From assembly GCA_021770845.1 (NCBI GenBank), contig JAETQF010000010.1:23667-87666 (forward strand): a DNA stretch of 64,000 bases, given 5' to 3'. Shown here in pieces: positions 1-7,590 of this stretch; within the stretch, counting starts at the first letter, position 1; the number at the start of each line of letters is the position of its first letter. Both the position numbers and the translations under genes were made by a program. This DNA comes from Oscillospiraceae bacterium. GTDB taxonomy: Bacteria; Bacillota; Clostridia; Oscillospirales; Oscillospiraceae. The notes beneath the pieces are model-generated. The model saw nothing but the letters and a program-made list of their open reading frames with translations, made no database searches and was not told where the DNA came from.

Positions 1-61
1 ACGCCTCACCTCTTGAGGCTATTGTAACAGATATTTCGGAAATTGGAAATAGAAATTATAT

Positions 62-409
62 TTAGAGCATGGAAGGCGAAACATAGCGGGTTGATCTGCG
101 GGGCGAACCTGCCATGTCGTAGTCAATATTGCATCGGGCAGATTTTGCAAACTGCACCTCTGTGAAAAGCTCAAAGCCAACAACAGCAATATATTTTGAG
201 TTGGAAAGAAGATGGTCAACCGCCGCGCGAGTCCATTTTGCTTTTCCTGTCGGAGAGGAGATCTGTTTTTTGTAAAGCATATCAACAACCTTTCCCAAAC
301 TGGCTCCGGCAAGGTAGTAGTCAAAAATCAGACGGACGATTTCAGCCTCATTTTCTTTGATCTCAAGTGTGCCGATAGAAGTCAAGTTAAAACCATAAGG
401 GATTCTCAT
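62..409 (-). CDS. Serine-recombinase fragment ('recombinase' domain only)
   Basis: A 115-residue frame that matches only the middle 'recombinase' domain of large serine recombinases: it begins with the family-like RIPYGFNLT, carries EAEIVRLIFDYYLAG and the PTGKAKWTRAAVDHLLSN segment, and runs into the NIDYDMAG..RRSTRY stretch seen before the zinc ribbon. The N-terminal catalytic serine domain and the C-terminal zinc ribbon and coiled coil are absent; the frame stops soon after RRSTRY. An AAGGAG site lies 7 nt before the ATG, so it may still be translated, but it cannot recombine DNA alone. It sits just beyond the 3' end of tRNA-Ser, a position typical of integrated-element debris. Family assignment is firm; remnant status is inferred. 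Confidence 0.65.
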   Translation of the reverse strand: MRIPYGFNLTSIGTLEIKENEAEIVRLIFDYYLAGASLGKVVDMLYKKQISSPTGKAKWTRAAVDHLLSNSKYIAVVGFELFTEVQFAKSARCNIDYDMAGSPRRSTRYVSPSML

Positions 410-557
410 GTTTCATTCTCCTTAAAAATAAAATTTCCCATGTTTTTACCTCCAGACGGAGATAAAACATAGGAATAAGCCATAGATTACTTGTTGCCTG
501 CGGTTATTTCACACAATAATTCGGCCGCTGTTTTGTGCGTTTCGCTGAGGAAATAGC

Positions 558-592
558 AAAACCCGAGTATAGTCATGCTATACTCAGGTTTT
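558..592 (-). terminator. Bidirectional intrinsic terminator after tRNA-Ser
   Basis: A near-perfect inverted repeat, AAAACC(c)GAGTATAG against CTATACTC(a)GGTTTT, gives a stem flanked by a T run on either strand. It lies 9 bases beyond the 3' end of tRNA-Ser and would end that transcript. Confidence 0.75.
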
Positions 593-600
593 GTCTAATT

Positions 601-690
601 TGGCGCAGCGGGAGGGATTCGAACCCTCGTGGGATTGCTCCCAAACTGATTTCGAGTCAGCCCCGTTATGACCACTTCGATACCGCTGCG
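601..690 (-). tRNA. tRNA-Ser (anticodon CGA)
   Basis: Reading the minus strand gives a class II tRNA: acceptor CGCAGCG pairing with CGCTGCG, a D arm, an anticodon stem GCTGA/TCAGT around the loop CTCGAAA (anticodon CGA, reads UCG), a long variable arm built on TGGGA/TCCCA, a T arm with GGTTCGAATCC, and an encoded CCA end. The long variable arm is diagnostic of Ser or Leu, and CGA fixes serine. The 90-base length is normal for tRNA-Ser with CCA. Confidence 0.95.
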
Positions 691-791
691 TATATTTTTC
701 GCAACATCAGCCCTCAAAAAGTGCCACGGAAAAAGGAGAGAACTGATGGAGAGAACTACAAAAATTTTTCTCCTTGATGATACCTCCAAAG

Positions 792-813
792 CCTTGAAAA
801 ATCAAGGTTTTTT
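792..813 (+). terminator. Plus-strand terminator-like hairpin
   Basis: CCTTGA-AAAA-TCAAGG followed by six T residues is a compact intrinsic-terminator shape on the plus strand. No plus-strand gene upstream is convincing, so its purpose is unclear; it lies between tRNA-Ser and its half copy. Confidence 0.4.
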
Positions 814-836
814 AGAAAGGCAGCTCCAAAGTGGTC

Positions 837-882
837 ACTCGTTTTCGAGTCAGGGCCGTTATAACCACTTCGATACCGCTGC
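837..882 (-). pseudogene. Diverged 5'-half copy of tRNA-Ser
   Basis: The last 35-40 bases of this stretch repeat the 5' half of the neighbouring tRNA-Ser (acceptor strand, D arm, start of the anticodon stem) with only a few changes. The 3' half (variable arm, T arm, CCA) is missing. The sequence past the break can pair back on the half: ACTCG with CGAGT around TTTT, GTGGT with ACCAC, and GCAGC at 820-824 with GCTGC at 878-882. The tRNA promoter candidate lies upstream of this copy, so it is probably transcribed ahead of the intact tRNA. Confidence 0.65.
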
Positions 883-964
883 TTCTATCGTTCGCCGACC
901 GGGCGGATCGACCGCGCCCAAGTACCGCCCACGGCCTGTCAACCCCCACGCGGCTCACCCTAAT

Positions 965-993
965 AAAATACCCCATTCTCAGCCAAATGTCAA
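965..993 (-). promoter_or_regulatory. Sigma-A promoter for the tRNA-Ser unit
   Basis: On the minus strand TTGACA, a 17-base spacer and TATTTT are correctly placed to transcribe the tRNA half copy and then tRNA-Ser. The 690-1095 gap otherwise holds the half copy, two hairpins and no convincing gene. Confidence 0.55.
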
Positions 994-1043
994 TCCCCCG
1001 CTTCTCCCCGAACGCGGACTCCCCCCCTCCGGCCAGGCGGACG

Positions 1044-1074
1044 GCAAAGCCCCCGGCCTGGCCGGGGGCTTTGC
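1044..1074 (-). terminator. Terminator of the glk-pgi unit
   Basis: A strong perfect hairpin, GCAAAGCCCCCGGC against GCCGGGGGCTTTGC with a 3-base loop, lies 20 bases beyond the pgi stop codon. The T run is weak, so termination is inferred mostly from stem strength and position. Confidence 0.65.
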
Positions 1075-1094
1075 TTCAGGCGTTTCTCCGTATC

Positions 1095-2357
1095 TCAGGG
1101 CTTGCCCAGCAGAGCAAACATATTCTTCTTGTAAGCCTCCACGCCGGGCTGGTTAAAGGGATTGACCCCCAGTACATGGCCGCTGATCCCGCAGGACAGC
1201 TCGAAGAAGTACAGCAGCTCCCCGAAGGCCCGCACGCCCATCTTGTCCATCCGCAGCACCATGGAGGGCGCGCCGCCGTCCTTATGGGCGGCCAGGGTGC
1301 CCTGGAAGGCCATCTCCCGGACAAAGCTCAGGGGCTTGCCCGCCAGATAGTTCAGGTTGTCCCCGTTGTCGTCGCTGTAGGGAATGGCGATGTCACAGCC
1401 GGTGTCGTCCACATAGATCACCGTCTCAAACAGGTGGCGCTCCCCGTCCTGGATATACTGGCCCAGGGAGTGGAGATCGGTGGTGAACTGGGCGGAGGCG
1501 GGGAAGATCCCCTTGCCGTCCTTGCCCTCCGACTCGCCGAACAGCTGCTTCAGCCACTCGCCCACAAAGGAGTAGGAGGGCTCGTAGGTGCAGAACAGCT
1601 CGATCTTCTTGCCCTTGCGGTACAGCAGGTTCCGGGCGGCCACGTACTGCCACACCGGGTTGGACATATCCCGCTTGTCAAAGGCCGACATGGCGTCATG
1701 GGCGCCGCCCATCAACTCAGAGATGTCCGTACCGCCCACGGCGATGGGCAGCAGGCCCACGGCGGACAGCACGGAGAACCGGCCGCCCACGTCGTCGGGC
1801 ACCACAAAGGTCTCCCAGCCGTTGGAGTCGGCCAGGGTCTTGAGGGCGCCCCGGGCCTTGTCGGTGGTGGCGTAGATGCGCTGATCGGCCTTGTCGCCGT
1901 ACTGCTTCACCAGCAGCTCCCGGAACACCCGGAAGGCCACCGCGGGCTCGGTGGTGCCGCCGGACTTGGAGATCACGTTGATGGACCAGTCCCGGTCGTC
2001 GATGCGGCGGATCACGTTGTCCAACTCGTTGGGGCTGAGGGAGCAGCCCACAAAGCAGATCTCGGGGCCGTTGGAGGGGAACACCTCCAGGGCCGCCCGG
2101 GCGCCCAGGTAGGAGCCGCCGATGCCCACCACCACCAGCACCTGGGAGTCCTCCCGGATCCTGGCGGCGGCCTTCTGAATGCGGGCAAATTCCTCTTTGT
2201 CGTAGTTCTCGGGCAGGCGCACCCAGCCGGTGAAGTCGGAGCCGGGGGCGGCGGAGTCGTACAGCTTGGCGTGGGCGGCCTCCACCTCGGGGGCCAGGGC
2301 GTCAATCTCCTCCCGGGAAACCACGCCCTCCAGGTTGGATAAGTCAAGTTTCAGCAT
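1095..2357 (-). CDS. pgi: Glucose-6-phosphate isomerase
   Basis: 420 residues. Cytosolic enzyme interconverting glucose 6-phosphate and fructose 6-phosphate. Both family signatures are visible: the sugar-phosphate loop SKSGGTTEPAVAFRVFRE, DVGGRFSVLSAVGLLPIA in the middle, and the C-terminal GVNPFNQPGVEAYKKN. The length fits bacterial Pgi (about 450). The AGGAGG site 7-8 nt before ATG supports the start. It is the last gene of the glycogen/glucose block; glk lies 208 bases upstream, separated by a chain of hairpins, so the two may be co-transcribed but expressed at different levels. No phosphoglucomutase is encoded nearby, so the glucose 1-phosphate released by GlgP must be converted by an enzyme encoded elsewhere. 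Confidence 0.97.
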   Translation of the reverse strand: MLKLDLSNLEGVVSREEIDALAPEVEAAHAKLYDSAAPGSDFTGWVRLPENYDKEEFARIQKAAARIREDSQVLVVVGIGGSYLGARAALEVFPSNGPEICFVGCSLSPNELDNVIRRIDDRDWSINVISKSGGTTEPAVAFRVFRELLVKQYGDKADQRIYATTDKARGALKTLADSNGWETFVVPDDVGGRFSVLSAVGLLPIAVGGTDISELMGGAHDAMSAFDKRDMSNPVWQYVAARNLLYRKGKKIELFCTYEPSYSFVGEWLKQLFGESEGKDGKGIFPASAQFTTDLHSLGQYIQDGERHLFETVIYVDDTGCDIAIPYSDDNGDNLNYLAGKPLSFVREMAFQGTLAAHKDGGAPSMVLRMDKMGVRAFGELLYFFELSCGISGHVLGVNPFNQPGVEAYKKNMFALLGKP

Positions 2358-2405
2358 GGATCAAATCCTCCTAATACAAGCAAAGAATGATAATACTGTT
2401 TCTTG

Positions 2406-2546
2406 ATAAAAAGGTTAAAACCTTTTTATCGCGGCGCTTCGCGCCGCCGCGCCTGCGGCGCGCCAAGAAAAGTATTGACAACATTCTTGACGGCTTCGCC
2501 GTCGGGCCGCGTTCCGCGGCCCCATAAAACGGTTTCACCGTTTTAT
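2406..2546 (-). repeat. Chain of five hairpins with a shared TTC/GAA loop
   Basis: Consecutive inverted repeats fill the glk-pgi gap: 2406-2429 (A/T-rich, TTAA centre), 2431-2447, 2489-2503, 2504-2522 and 2524-2546. The last four have unrelated stems of 6 to 10 bp but an identical three-base loop, TTC on the plus strand and GAA in the pgi mRNA sense. The arm at 2445-2450 can alternatively pair with 2455-2460, so the second hairpin has an exclusive alternative fold. None ends in a good T run, so these look unlike ordinary terminators. Confidence 0.8.
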
Positions 2547-2565
2547 GAAGAATTAGTATAAGGGA

Positions 2566-3480
2566 TTACACAGACTGGGTGAAAAACAGGGCCGCGCCGC
2601 CGAAAATGCCGGCGTTGTTCCCCAGCTGGGCCAGGGCGAAGCGCACCTCCCGGCAGGGCGGGAACACGTTCTTCTGGAACGCGGCCTCCACCGGATCCAG
2701 CAGCGCCCGGCCGGCGGCGGACACGCCGCCCCCCAGCAGGATGACCTCCGGGTTGACCACGCAGCCCAGGATGGCGGCGGCGGTGCCCAGGGCGGCGCCC
2801 GCCTCCTCGGTGACCCGCTTGGCGTTCTCGTCCCCGGCCGCCGCCGCGTCGTACACGTCCTTGGCGGTGACCTTCTCCATCTCCTTAAAGGGGGAGAACT
2901 CCCGGGCCGCCCGGATGATGCCGGTGGCGGAAGCGGTGACCTCCAGGCAGCCGTATTTGCCGCAGGAGCACTGCCACTCGGTGTGGAAGGGCATGGGCAG
3001 ATGGCCCACCTCCCCGCCGCCGCCGGTGGCGCCGGACACAATCCGCCCGTCGCAGATCACGCCGCCTCCAATGCCGGTGCCCACGGTGAACAGCACCAGG
3101 TTGCGGCAGCCCTTGCCGCCCCCCTGCCACAGCTCGCCCAGGGCGGCCAGGTTGGCGTCGTTGGCCACCTTGACGGGCATTCCGGCGCGGCTGCCCAGCT
3201 CCCGGGCCACGTCCACGTCCCCCCAGCCCAGGTTGACGCACCCCCGAACCAGCGACTGGTTCAGCACCGGGCCGGGCACCCCCACTCCGGCGCCAATGCA
3301 CATGGCGTCGGGGAAGCTGTCCAGCACCTGGCGCATATTGGCGGCGATGTCGTCAAAGGCGGCGGTCAGCTCCCGCTGGGTGGAGAATTCCCGCTTTTCC
3401 AGCAGATCCCCCTCCTGGCCCACCAGTCCCAGCTTGACGGTGGTGCCGCCGATGTCGATGCCAAAGCATACCTGTCTCAT
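2566..3480 (-). CDS. glk: ROK-family glucokinase
   Basis: 304 residues. Phosphorylates glucose with ATP to glucose 6-phosphate in the cytosol. The N-terminal phosphate loop GIDIGGTTVK, the catalytic region NDANLAALGE, the GTGIGGGVI segment and the ROK zinc site (CSCGKYGCLE, preceded by the histidine of PFHTEWQ) are all present. Length is standard for ROK glucokinases. Its gene lies 47 bases after glgP and before pgi, so it probably phosphorylates free glucose released when glycogen branches are trimmed. A ROK N-acetyl-sugar kinase is the main alternative; context favours glucose. Confidence 0.92.
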   Translation of the reverse strand: MRQVCFGIDIGGTTVKLGLVGQEGDLLEKREFSTQRELTAAFDDIAANMRQVLDSFPDAMCIGAGVGVPGPVLNQSLVRGCVNLGWGDVDVARELGSRAGMPVKVANDANLAALGELWQGGGKGCRNLVLFTVGTGIGGGVICDGRIVSGATGGGGEVGHLPMPFHTEWQCSCGKYGCLEVTASATGIIRAAREFSPFKEMEKVTAKDVYDAAAAGDENAKRVTEEAGAALGTAAAILGCVVNPEVILLGGGVSAAGRALLDPVEAAFQKNVFPPCREVRFALAQLGNNAGIFGGAALFFTQSV

Positions 3481-3527
3481 GGCAAAACCTCCTCAAAATC
3501 GGGCCCAAGCCGCCCTCCGGCGGCGTC

Positions 3528-5924
3528 TTACTTCAGGTGCCAGATGTTGTCCGCGTACTCCTGCACCGCCCGGTCGGCGGAGAAGAAGCCCGCCTTGGCG
3601 ATGTTCACCAGGGACATCTTATTGAACCGGGTCTTGTCGCCGTACAGGGCGGACACGTCCCGCTGGGCCCGGACATAGTCGTGGAAATCGGCCAGGCACA
3701 TATAGGGATCGGCGGGCCCCTTCTGGTTGGTGGTGAGGGAGCGCACGATGTCGTCAAAATGCATTCCGCCGATGCCGCCCATGAGCAGATCCATGACGGC
3801 CTTCAGCTCCGGATCACCGTGGACGTACTCCATGGGGCGGTAGCCCGCGTGCCACAGGTCGTTGACCTCCTCGGTCTTGAGGCCGAACAGCACGATGTTG
3901 TCGTCCCCCACCTGCTCGTGGATCTCCACGTTGGCGCCGTCCAGGGTGCCCAGGGTCACCGCGCCGTTGATCATCAGCTTCATGTTGCCGGTGCCGCTGG
4001 CCTCCTTGCCGGCGATGGAGATCTGCTCGGAGATCTCGGCGGCGGGGATGATGATCTCCGCCAGGGAGACGTTGTAGTCCTCCATGAACACCACCTTCAG
4101 CTTATCCTGCACGTCCGGGTCGTGGTTGATCATGTTGGACACGGACACGATGAGCTGGATGATCTGCTTGGCCATGATATAGCCCGCGGACGCCTTGGCG
4201 GCGAACACGAAGGTGCGGGGCTGGAAGGGCGCGCCGGGGCTGCGCTTGATCTCCAGGTACATATGGAGGATCTGCAGGACGTTGAGCAGCTGCCGCTTGT
4301 ACTCGTGAAGCCGCTTGATCTGCACGTCGAACAGGGAGGTGGGTTCCACCACGATGCCGTTGCGCTTGAGGATCAGGTCGGCCAGCCGCTTCTTGTTGTT
4401 CAGCTTGATCTCCTGGAGGCGCTGGAGCACCTGGGCGTCGTCCTTATACTTGAGCAGCTTCTCCAGCTGGGTGCTGTCCTTGGTGAAGCCGTCCCCGATG
4501 AGCTCCTTGAGCAGGGCGGTGAGCTCCGGGTTAGCCTGGCACAGCCAGCGGCGGTAGGCGATGCCGTTGGTGACGTTGCAGAAGTGATCGGGCTCCATCT
4601 GGTAGTAGTCCCGGAAGATGGAGTTGGTGAGGATCTCGGAGTGGAGCTTGGACACGCCGTTGACCTTGTGGCAGCAGGCCAGGCACAGGTTGGCCATGCG
4701 GATCTCATGGCGGCTGATCACCGCCATATACTCGATCTTGCCCATATCGCTGCCGTAGAATTCCTGAAGCTCCATGCGCAGGCGGCGGTCGATCTCCATC
4801 ACAATCTGGTACACCCGGGGCAGAAGCTGCTGGAACAGATCCACGCTCCAGCGCTCCAGCGCCTCGCTCATGACGGTGTGGTTGGTGTAGGACAGGGTGC
4901 GGCAGGTGATGTCCCATGCCTTGTCCCAGGGGTAGTTGTGCTCGTCCACCAGCAGGCGCATCAGCTCGGGCACGCACAGGGCGGGATGGGTGTCGTTGAT
5001 GTGGATGGACACCTTGTCGGGCAGATTGTCCAGGTTCTTGTTCTGCCGCAGGTGCTTCTTCAGAATGGTCTGCACCGAGGCGGACACCAGCAGGTACTGC
5101 TGGCGCAGGCGCAGCTTCTTGCCCTCGATGTGGTCGTCGGCGGGGTAGAGCACCTTGGAGATGACCTCGGCCATGGTGTCCCCCTCCAGGGCCTTGGCGT
5201 AGTCGCCCCGGGAGAAAGCGGACATATCGAAGCTGTTGGGGGACTTGGCGCTCCACAGCACCAGGGGGTTCACCGCCTCGCTGTCGTAGCCGGAGATATA
5301 CATCATGTTGGGCACCGCCATGACGGACTGGAAGTCCACGTGCTTCACCCGGTACTTGCCGTTGTCCTCCCAGCCGTGGACGCTGCCGCCGAAGCGAACC
5401 TCCACCGCCTCGCCCTCGTGGGGCACCAGCCACACATCGCCCATGTTCAGCCAGTCATCGGGGAACTCCACCTGCCAGCCGTCCACGATCTTCTGCCTGA
5501 AGATGCCGAACTCGTAGCGGATGGAGTAGCCCGTCATGGGCAGATCCAGGCTGGCGGCGGAGTCCATATAGCAGGAGGCCAGACGGCCCAGGCCGCCGTT
5601 GCCCAGCCCGGCGTCGGGCTCCATCTCATACAGGTCATGGATGTCCAGGCCGCACTTGTCCAGCGCCTTGGTGAACACGTCCTCCAGCCCCAGGTTGTAG
5701 AGGTTGTTCCGCAGGGAGGTGCCCACCAGGAACTCCATGGACATATAGTACACCTGCTTGCCCTGGCTCTTGCGGTAGAACTCGGCGCTCTTGCTGGCCA
5801 GCATCCCGTTGACCACGTAACACAGGGCGCGGTACACCTGCTGGGGGGAGGCCGTCGTCATGGAGCAGCCATACCGCACCAGCAGCATCTCATCCATTTG
5901 CTTGATAATCTGTTTTTGATCCAT
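3528..5924 (-). CDS. glgP: Glycogen/maltodextrin phosphorylase
   Basis: 798 residues. Cleaves alpha-1,4-glucan ends with phosphate, releasing glucose 1-phosphate. The pyridoxal-phosphate lysine motif EASGTGNMKLMINGAVTLG and the N-terminal EFLVGTSLRNN and DAGLGNGGLGRLASC motifs are clear. The ATG at 5924 is preferred over a start 36 codons upstream because that extension runs through a 15-bp hairpin and is not family-like, and AGAAGGGA precedes the ATG (about 11-12 nt). It follows glgA but has its own promoter candidate and a structured leader, so it can be expressed apart from the synthesis genes. Confidence 0.96.
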   Translation of the reverse strand: MDQKQIIKQMDEMLLVRYGCSMTTASPQQVYRALCYVVNGMLASKSAEFYRKSQGKQVYYMSMEFLVGTSLRNNLYNLGLEDVFTKALDKCGLDIHDLYEMEPDAGLGNGGLGRLASCYMDSAASLDLPMTGYSIRYEFGIFRQKIVDGWQVEFPDDWLNMGDVWLVPHEGEAVEVRFGGSVHGWEDNGKYRVKHVDFQSVMAVPNMMYISGYDSEAVNPLVLWSAKSPNSFDMSAFSRGDYAKALEGDTMAEVISKVLYPADDHIEGKKLRLRQQYLLVSASVQTILKKHLRQNKNLDNLPDKVSIHINDTHPALCVPELMRLLVDEHNYPWDKAWDITCRTLSYTNHTVMSEALERWSVDLFQQLLPRVYQIVMEIDRRLRMELQEFYGSDMGKIEYMAVISRHEIRMANLCLACCHKVNGVSKLHSEILTNSIFRDYYQMEPDHFCNVTNGIAYRRWLCQANPELTALLKELIGDGFTKDSTQLEKLLKYKDDAQVLQRLQEIKLNNKKRLADLILKRNGIVVEPTSLFDVQIKRLHEYKRQLLNVLQILHMYLEIKRSPGAPFQPRTFVFAAKASAGYIMAKQIIQLIVSVSNMINHDPDVQDKLKVVFMEDYNVSLAEIIIPAAEISEQISIAGKEASGTGNMKLMINGAVTLGTLDGANVEIHEQVGDDNIVLFGLKTEEVNDLWHAGYRPMEYVHGDPELKAVMDLLMGGIGGMHFDDIVRSLTTNQKGPADPYMCLADFHDYVRAQRDVSALYGDKTRFNKMSLVNIAKAGFFSADRAVQEYADNIWHLK

Positions 5925-5996
5925 ATGATGATCTGATCCCTTCTTAACCGGCCCGGGGCCGGGAATTGACGAACTTTTCCAATTCTTCCCGAAAGA

Positions 5997-6030
5997 GCAG
6001 TCACAGCCCGCTCCCGCGGGCTGTGACTGC
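5997..6030 (-). promoter_or_regulatory. 15-bp perfect hairpin in the glgP leader
   Basis: GCAGTCACAGCCCGC and its exact complement are separated by four bases. The hairpin starts about 20 bases after the predicted glgP transcription start and 70 bases before the ATG. The few T residues that follow make it a poor terminator for glgA, so an mRNA-stabilising 5' stem or an attenuator is as likely. Confidence 0.6.
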
Positions 6031-6054
6031 ACAGGGCGAGGTAAACGCCCGTTT

Positions 6055-6083
6055 ATTATATCACAAACAACTTCAATTTTGAA
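6055..6083 (-). promoter_or_regulatory. Sigma-A promoter candidate for glgP
   Basis: TTCAAA, a 17-base spacer and a perfect TATAAT on the minus strand, in an A/T-rich stretch between glgA and glgP. The -35 is weak but the -10 is consensus. Confidence 0.6.
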
Positions 6084-6156
6084 CTACTATTTTCACATTT
6101 TTGCCTTAACAATGAAAATGAAGAAAATAGGTCGGTAAATCTGGAAAATTCGCCGT

Positions 6157-7590
6157 TTACTCCATCATGGATCGGTAAATATCCCAATATTCCTGAACGG
6201 AACGCTTCCAGGAGCTGTCATAGGCCATCACGCTCTTTTGGAGCTGCACCCAATGCTCCTTGTCGTGGAACAGGCTCTCGCCCCGGCGCACCGCGTCCAG
6301 CATATCGTGGGCGTTGTAACTCTTGAAGGTGAAGCCGTTGCCCTCCCCCGTCTCGATGTTGTAGGCGGGCACGGTGTCGAACAGGCCGCCCGTCTCCCGG
6401 ACGATGGGGATGGTGCCGTACCGCATCCCGATGAGCTGGGTCAGGCCGCAGGGCTCCTGCTTGGAGGGCATGAGCACCAGATCCGCCCCGGCGTAGGCCT
6501 GATGGGCCAGGGTGTTGTCGAACACGATGTTGGCCGACATCTTGGCGGGGAACCGGCCGGCATAGGAGCGGAGCATCTCCTCGTACTGCCACTCGCCGGT
6601 GCCGATGACCACCAGCTGGAGGTCGTCCCACATGAGGTCGTCCATCACCCGCTGAACCAGATCCACGCCCTTGTGCCCCACCAGCCGGGTGATCATGATC
6701 ACCATGGGGACGTCCTCCCGGACGGCCAGACCCAGCCGCTCCTGGAGGAACTTCTTGTTCTCCGCCTTCTTTTCCAGGGTCTCCGCGTCGAATTTGGCGT
6801 AGATCAGCGGATCGGCGGCGGGGTTGAACACGTCGGTGTCAATGCCGTTTACCACGCCGCAGAGCTTGTAGCTGTGCTGGCGCAGCACGTCGTGGAGCCC
6901 GTGGGCGAAGTAGGGGTTCTGGATCTCGAAGGCGTAGGTCTTGGACACGGTGCTCACCCGGTCGGACACCAGGATGGCCGCCTTCATCAGGTTGGTGCAG
7001 GCGTCGAAGTGCATGGTGCCCTTCCAGTCCTCGGGCAGGCCCAGCACCTCGTCCACGAAGGAGTCGGGGAACCGGCCCTGGTACTCCATGTTGTGGATGG
7101 TGAACAGGGTGCGGATGGGCTGGTAAGACAGCAGGTGCATATAGTGGGCCCGGAGGAACACGGGCACCAGGGCGGTCTGCCAGTCGTTGGCGTGGATCAC
7201 GTCGGGGTACCAGTTCAGGTGCTGGAGGGACTCCAGAATGGCCTTGGAGAAGAAGGCGAACCGCTCGCCGTCGTCGTAGTGGCCATAGCAGCCGTCCCGG
7301 TAGAAGTAGTATTCGTTGTCGATGAAGTAGTATTGGAGCTTTTTACGCTTGCTCACCGCCCGGAACAGGCCGGCGTACACGCTGCGCCAGGACAGGGGGA
7401 CGTTGAAGTTGGTGATATACTCCAGCTCAAACTCCGGGTTGTCCTTGATGGCCTTGTAGTAGGGCAGAAACACCGCCACCTCGGTATTGGGCGACTCGGC
7501 CAGGGCTTTGGGCAGGGCGGCGGCCACGTCGCCCAGACCGCCGGTCTTGATATAGGGCGCGGCCTCGCTGGAGGCAAGCAGGATTTTCAT
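6157..7590 (-). CDS. glgA: Glycogen synthase (ADP-glucose)
   Basis: 477 residues, GT5 family. Transfers glucose from ADP-glucose to the growing alpha-1,4-glucan. The N-terminal ADP-glucose motif KTGGLGDVAAALPKAL is complete, and the C-terminal half carries MPSKQEPCGLTQLIGMRYG and the RETGGLFDTV acceptor-site region. Length matches bacterial GlgA. Its ATG overlaps the glgD stop codon by four bases (ATGA), which implies translational coupling within glgBCDA. Confidence 0.97.
   Translation of the reverse strand: MKILLASSEAAPYIKTGGLGDVAAALPKALAESPNTEVAVFLPYYKAIKDNPEFELEYITNFNVPLSWRSVYAGLFRAVSKRKKLQYYFIDNEYYFYRDGCYGHYDDGERFAFFSKAILESLQHLNWYPDVIHANDWQTALVPVFLRAHYMHLLSYQPIRTLFTIHNMEYQGRFPDSFVDEVLGLPEDWKGTMHFDACTNLMKAAILVSDRVSTVSKTYAFEIQNPYFAHGLHDVLRQHSYKLCGVVNGIDTDVFNPAADPLIYAKFDAETLEKKAENKKFLQERLGLAVREDVPMVIMITRLVGHKGVDLVQRVMDDLMWDDLQLVVIGTGEWQYEEMLRSYAGRFPAKMSANIVFDNTLAHQAYAGADLVLMPSKQEPCGLTQLIGMRYGTIPIVRETGGLFDTVPAYNIETGEGNGFTFKSYNAHDMLDAVRRGESLFHDKEHWVQLQKSVMAYDSSWKRSVQEYWDIYRSMME

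Noticed and set aside
3537..5936. A 799-codon open frame on the plus strand opposite glgP
   Set aside because: It mirrors the glgP codons, is rich in His, Val, Gly and Leu with no family motif, and has no ribosome site. The GC-rich third positions of glgP make the antisense frame open. The same holds for long frames opposite pgi, glgA, glgB, leuA, recD2 and the ABC-F gene.
5941..6032. Upstream start for glgP
   Set aside because: The 36 extra codons run through the leader hairpin (CDCSFGKN-like composition) and precede a well-placed start with the family N-terminus.
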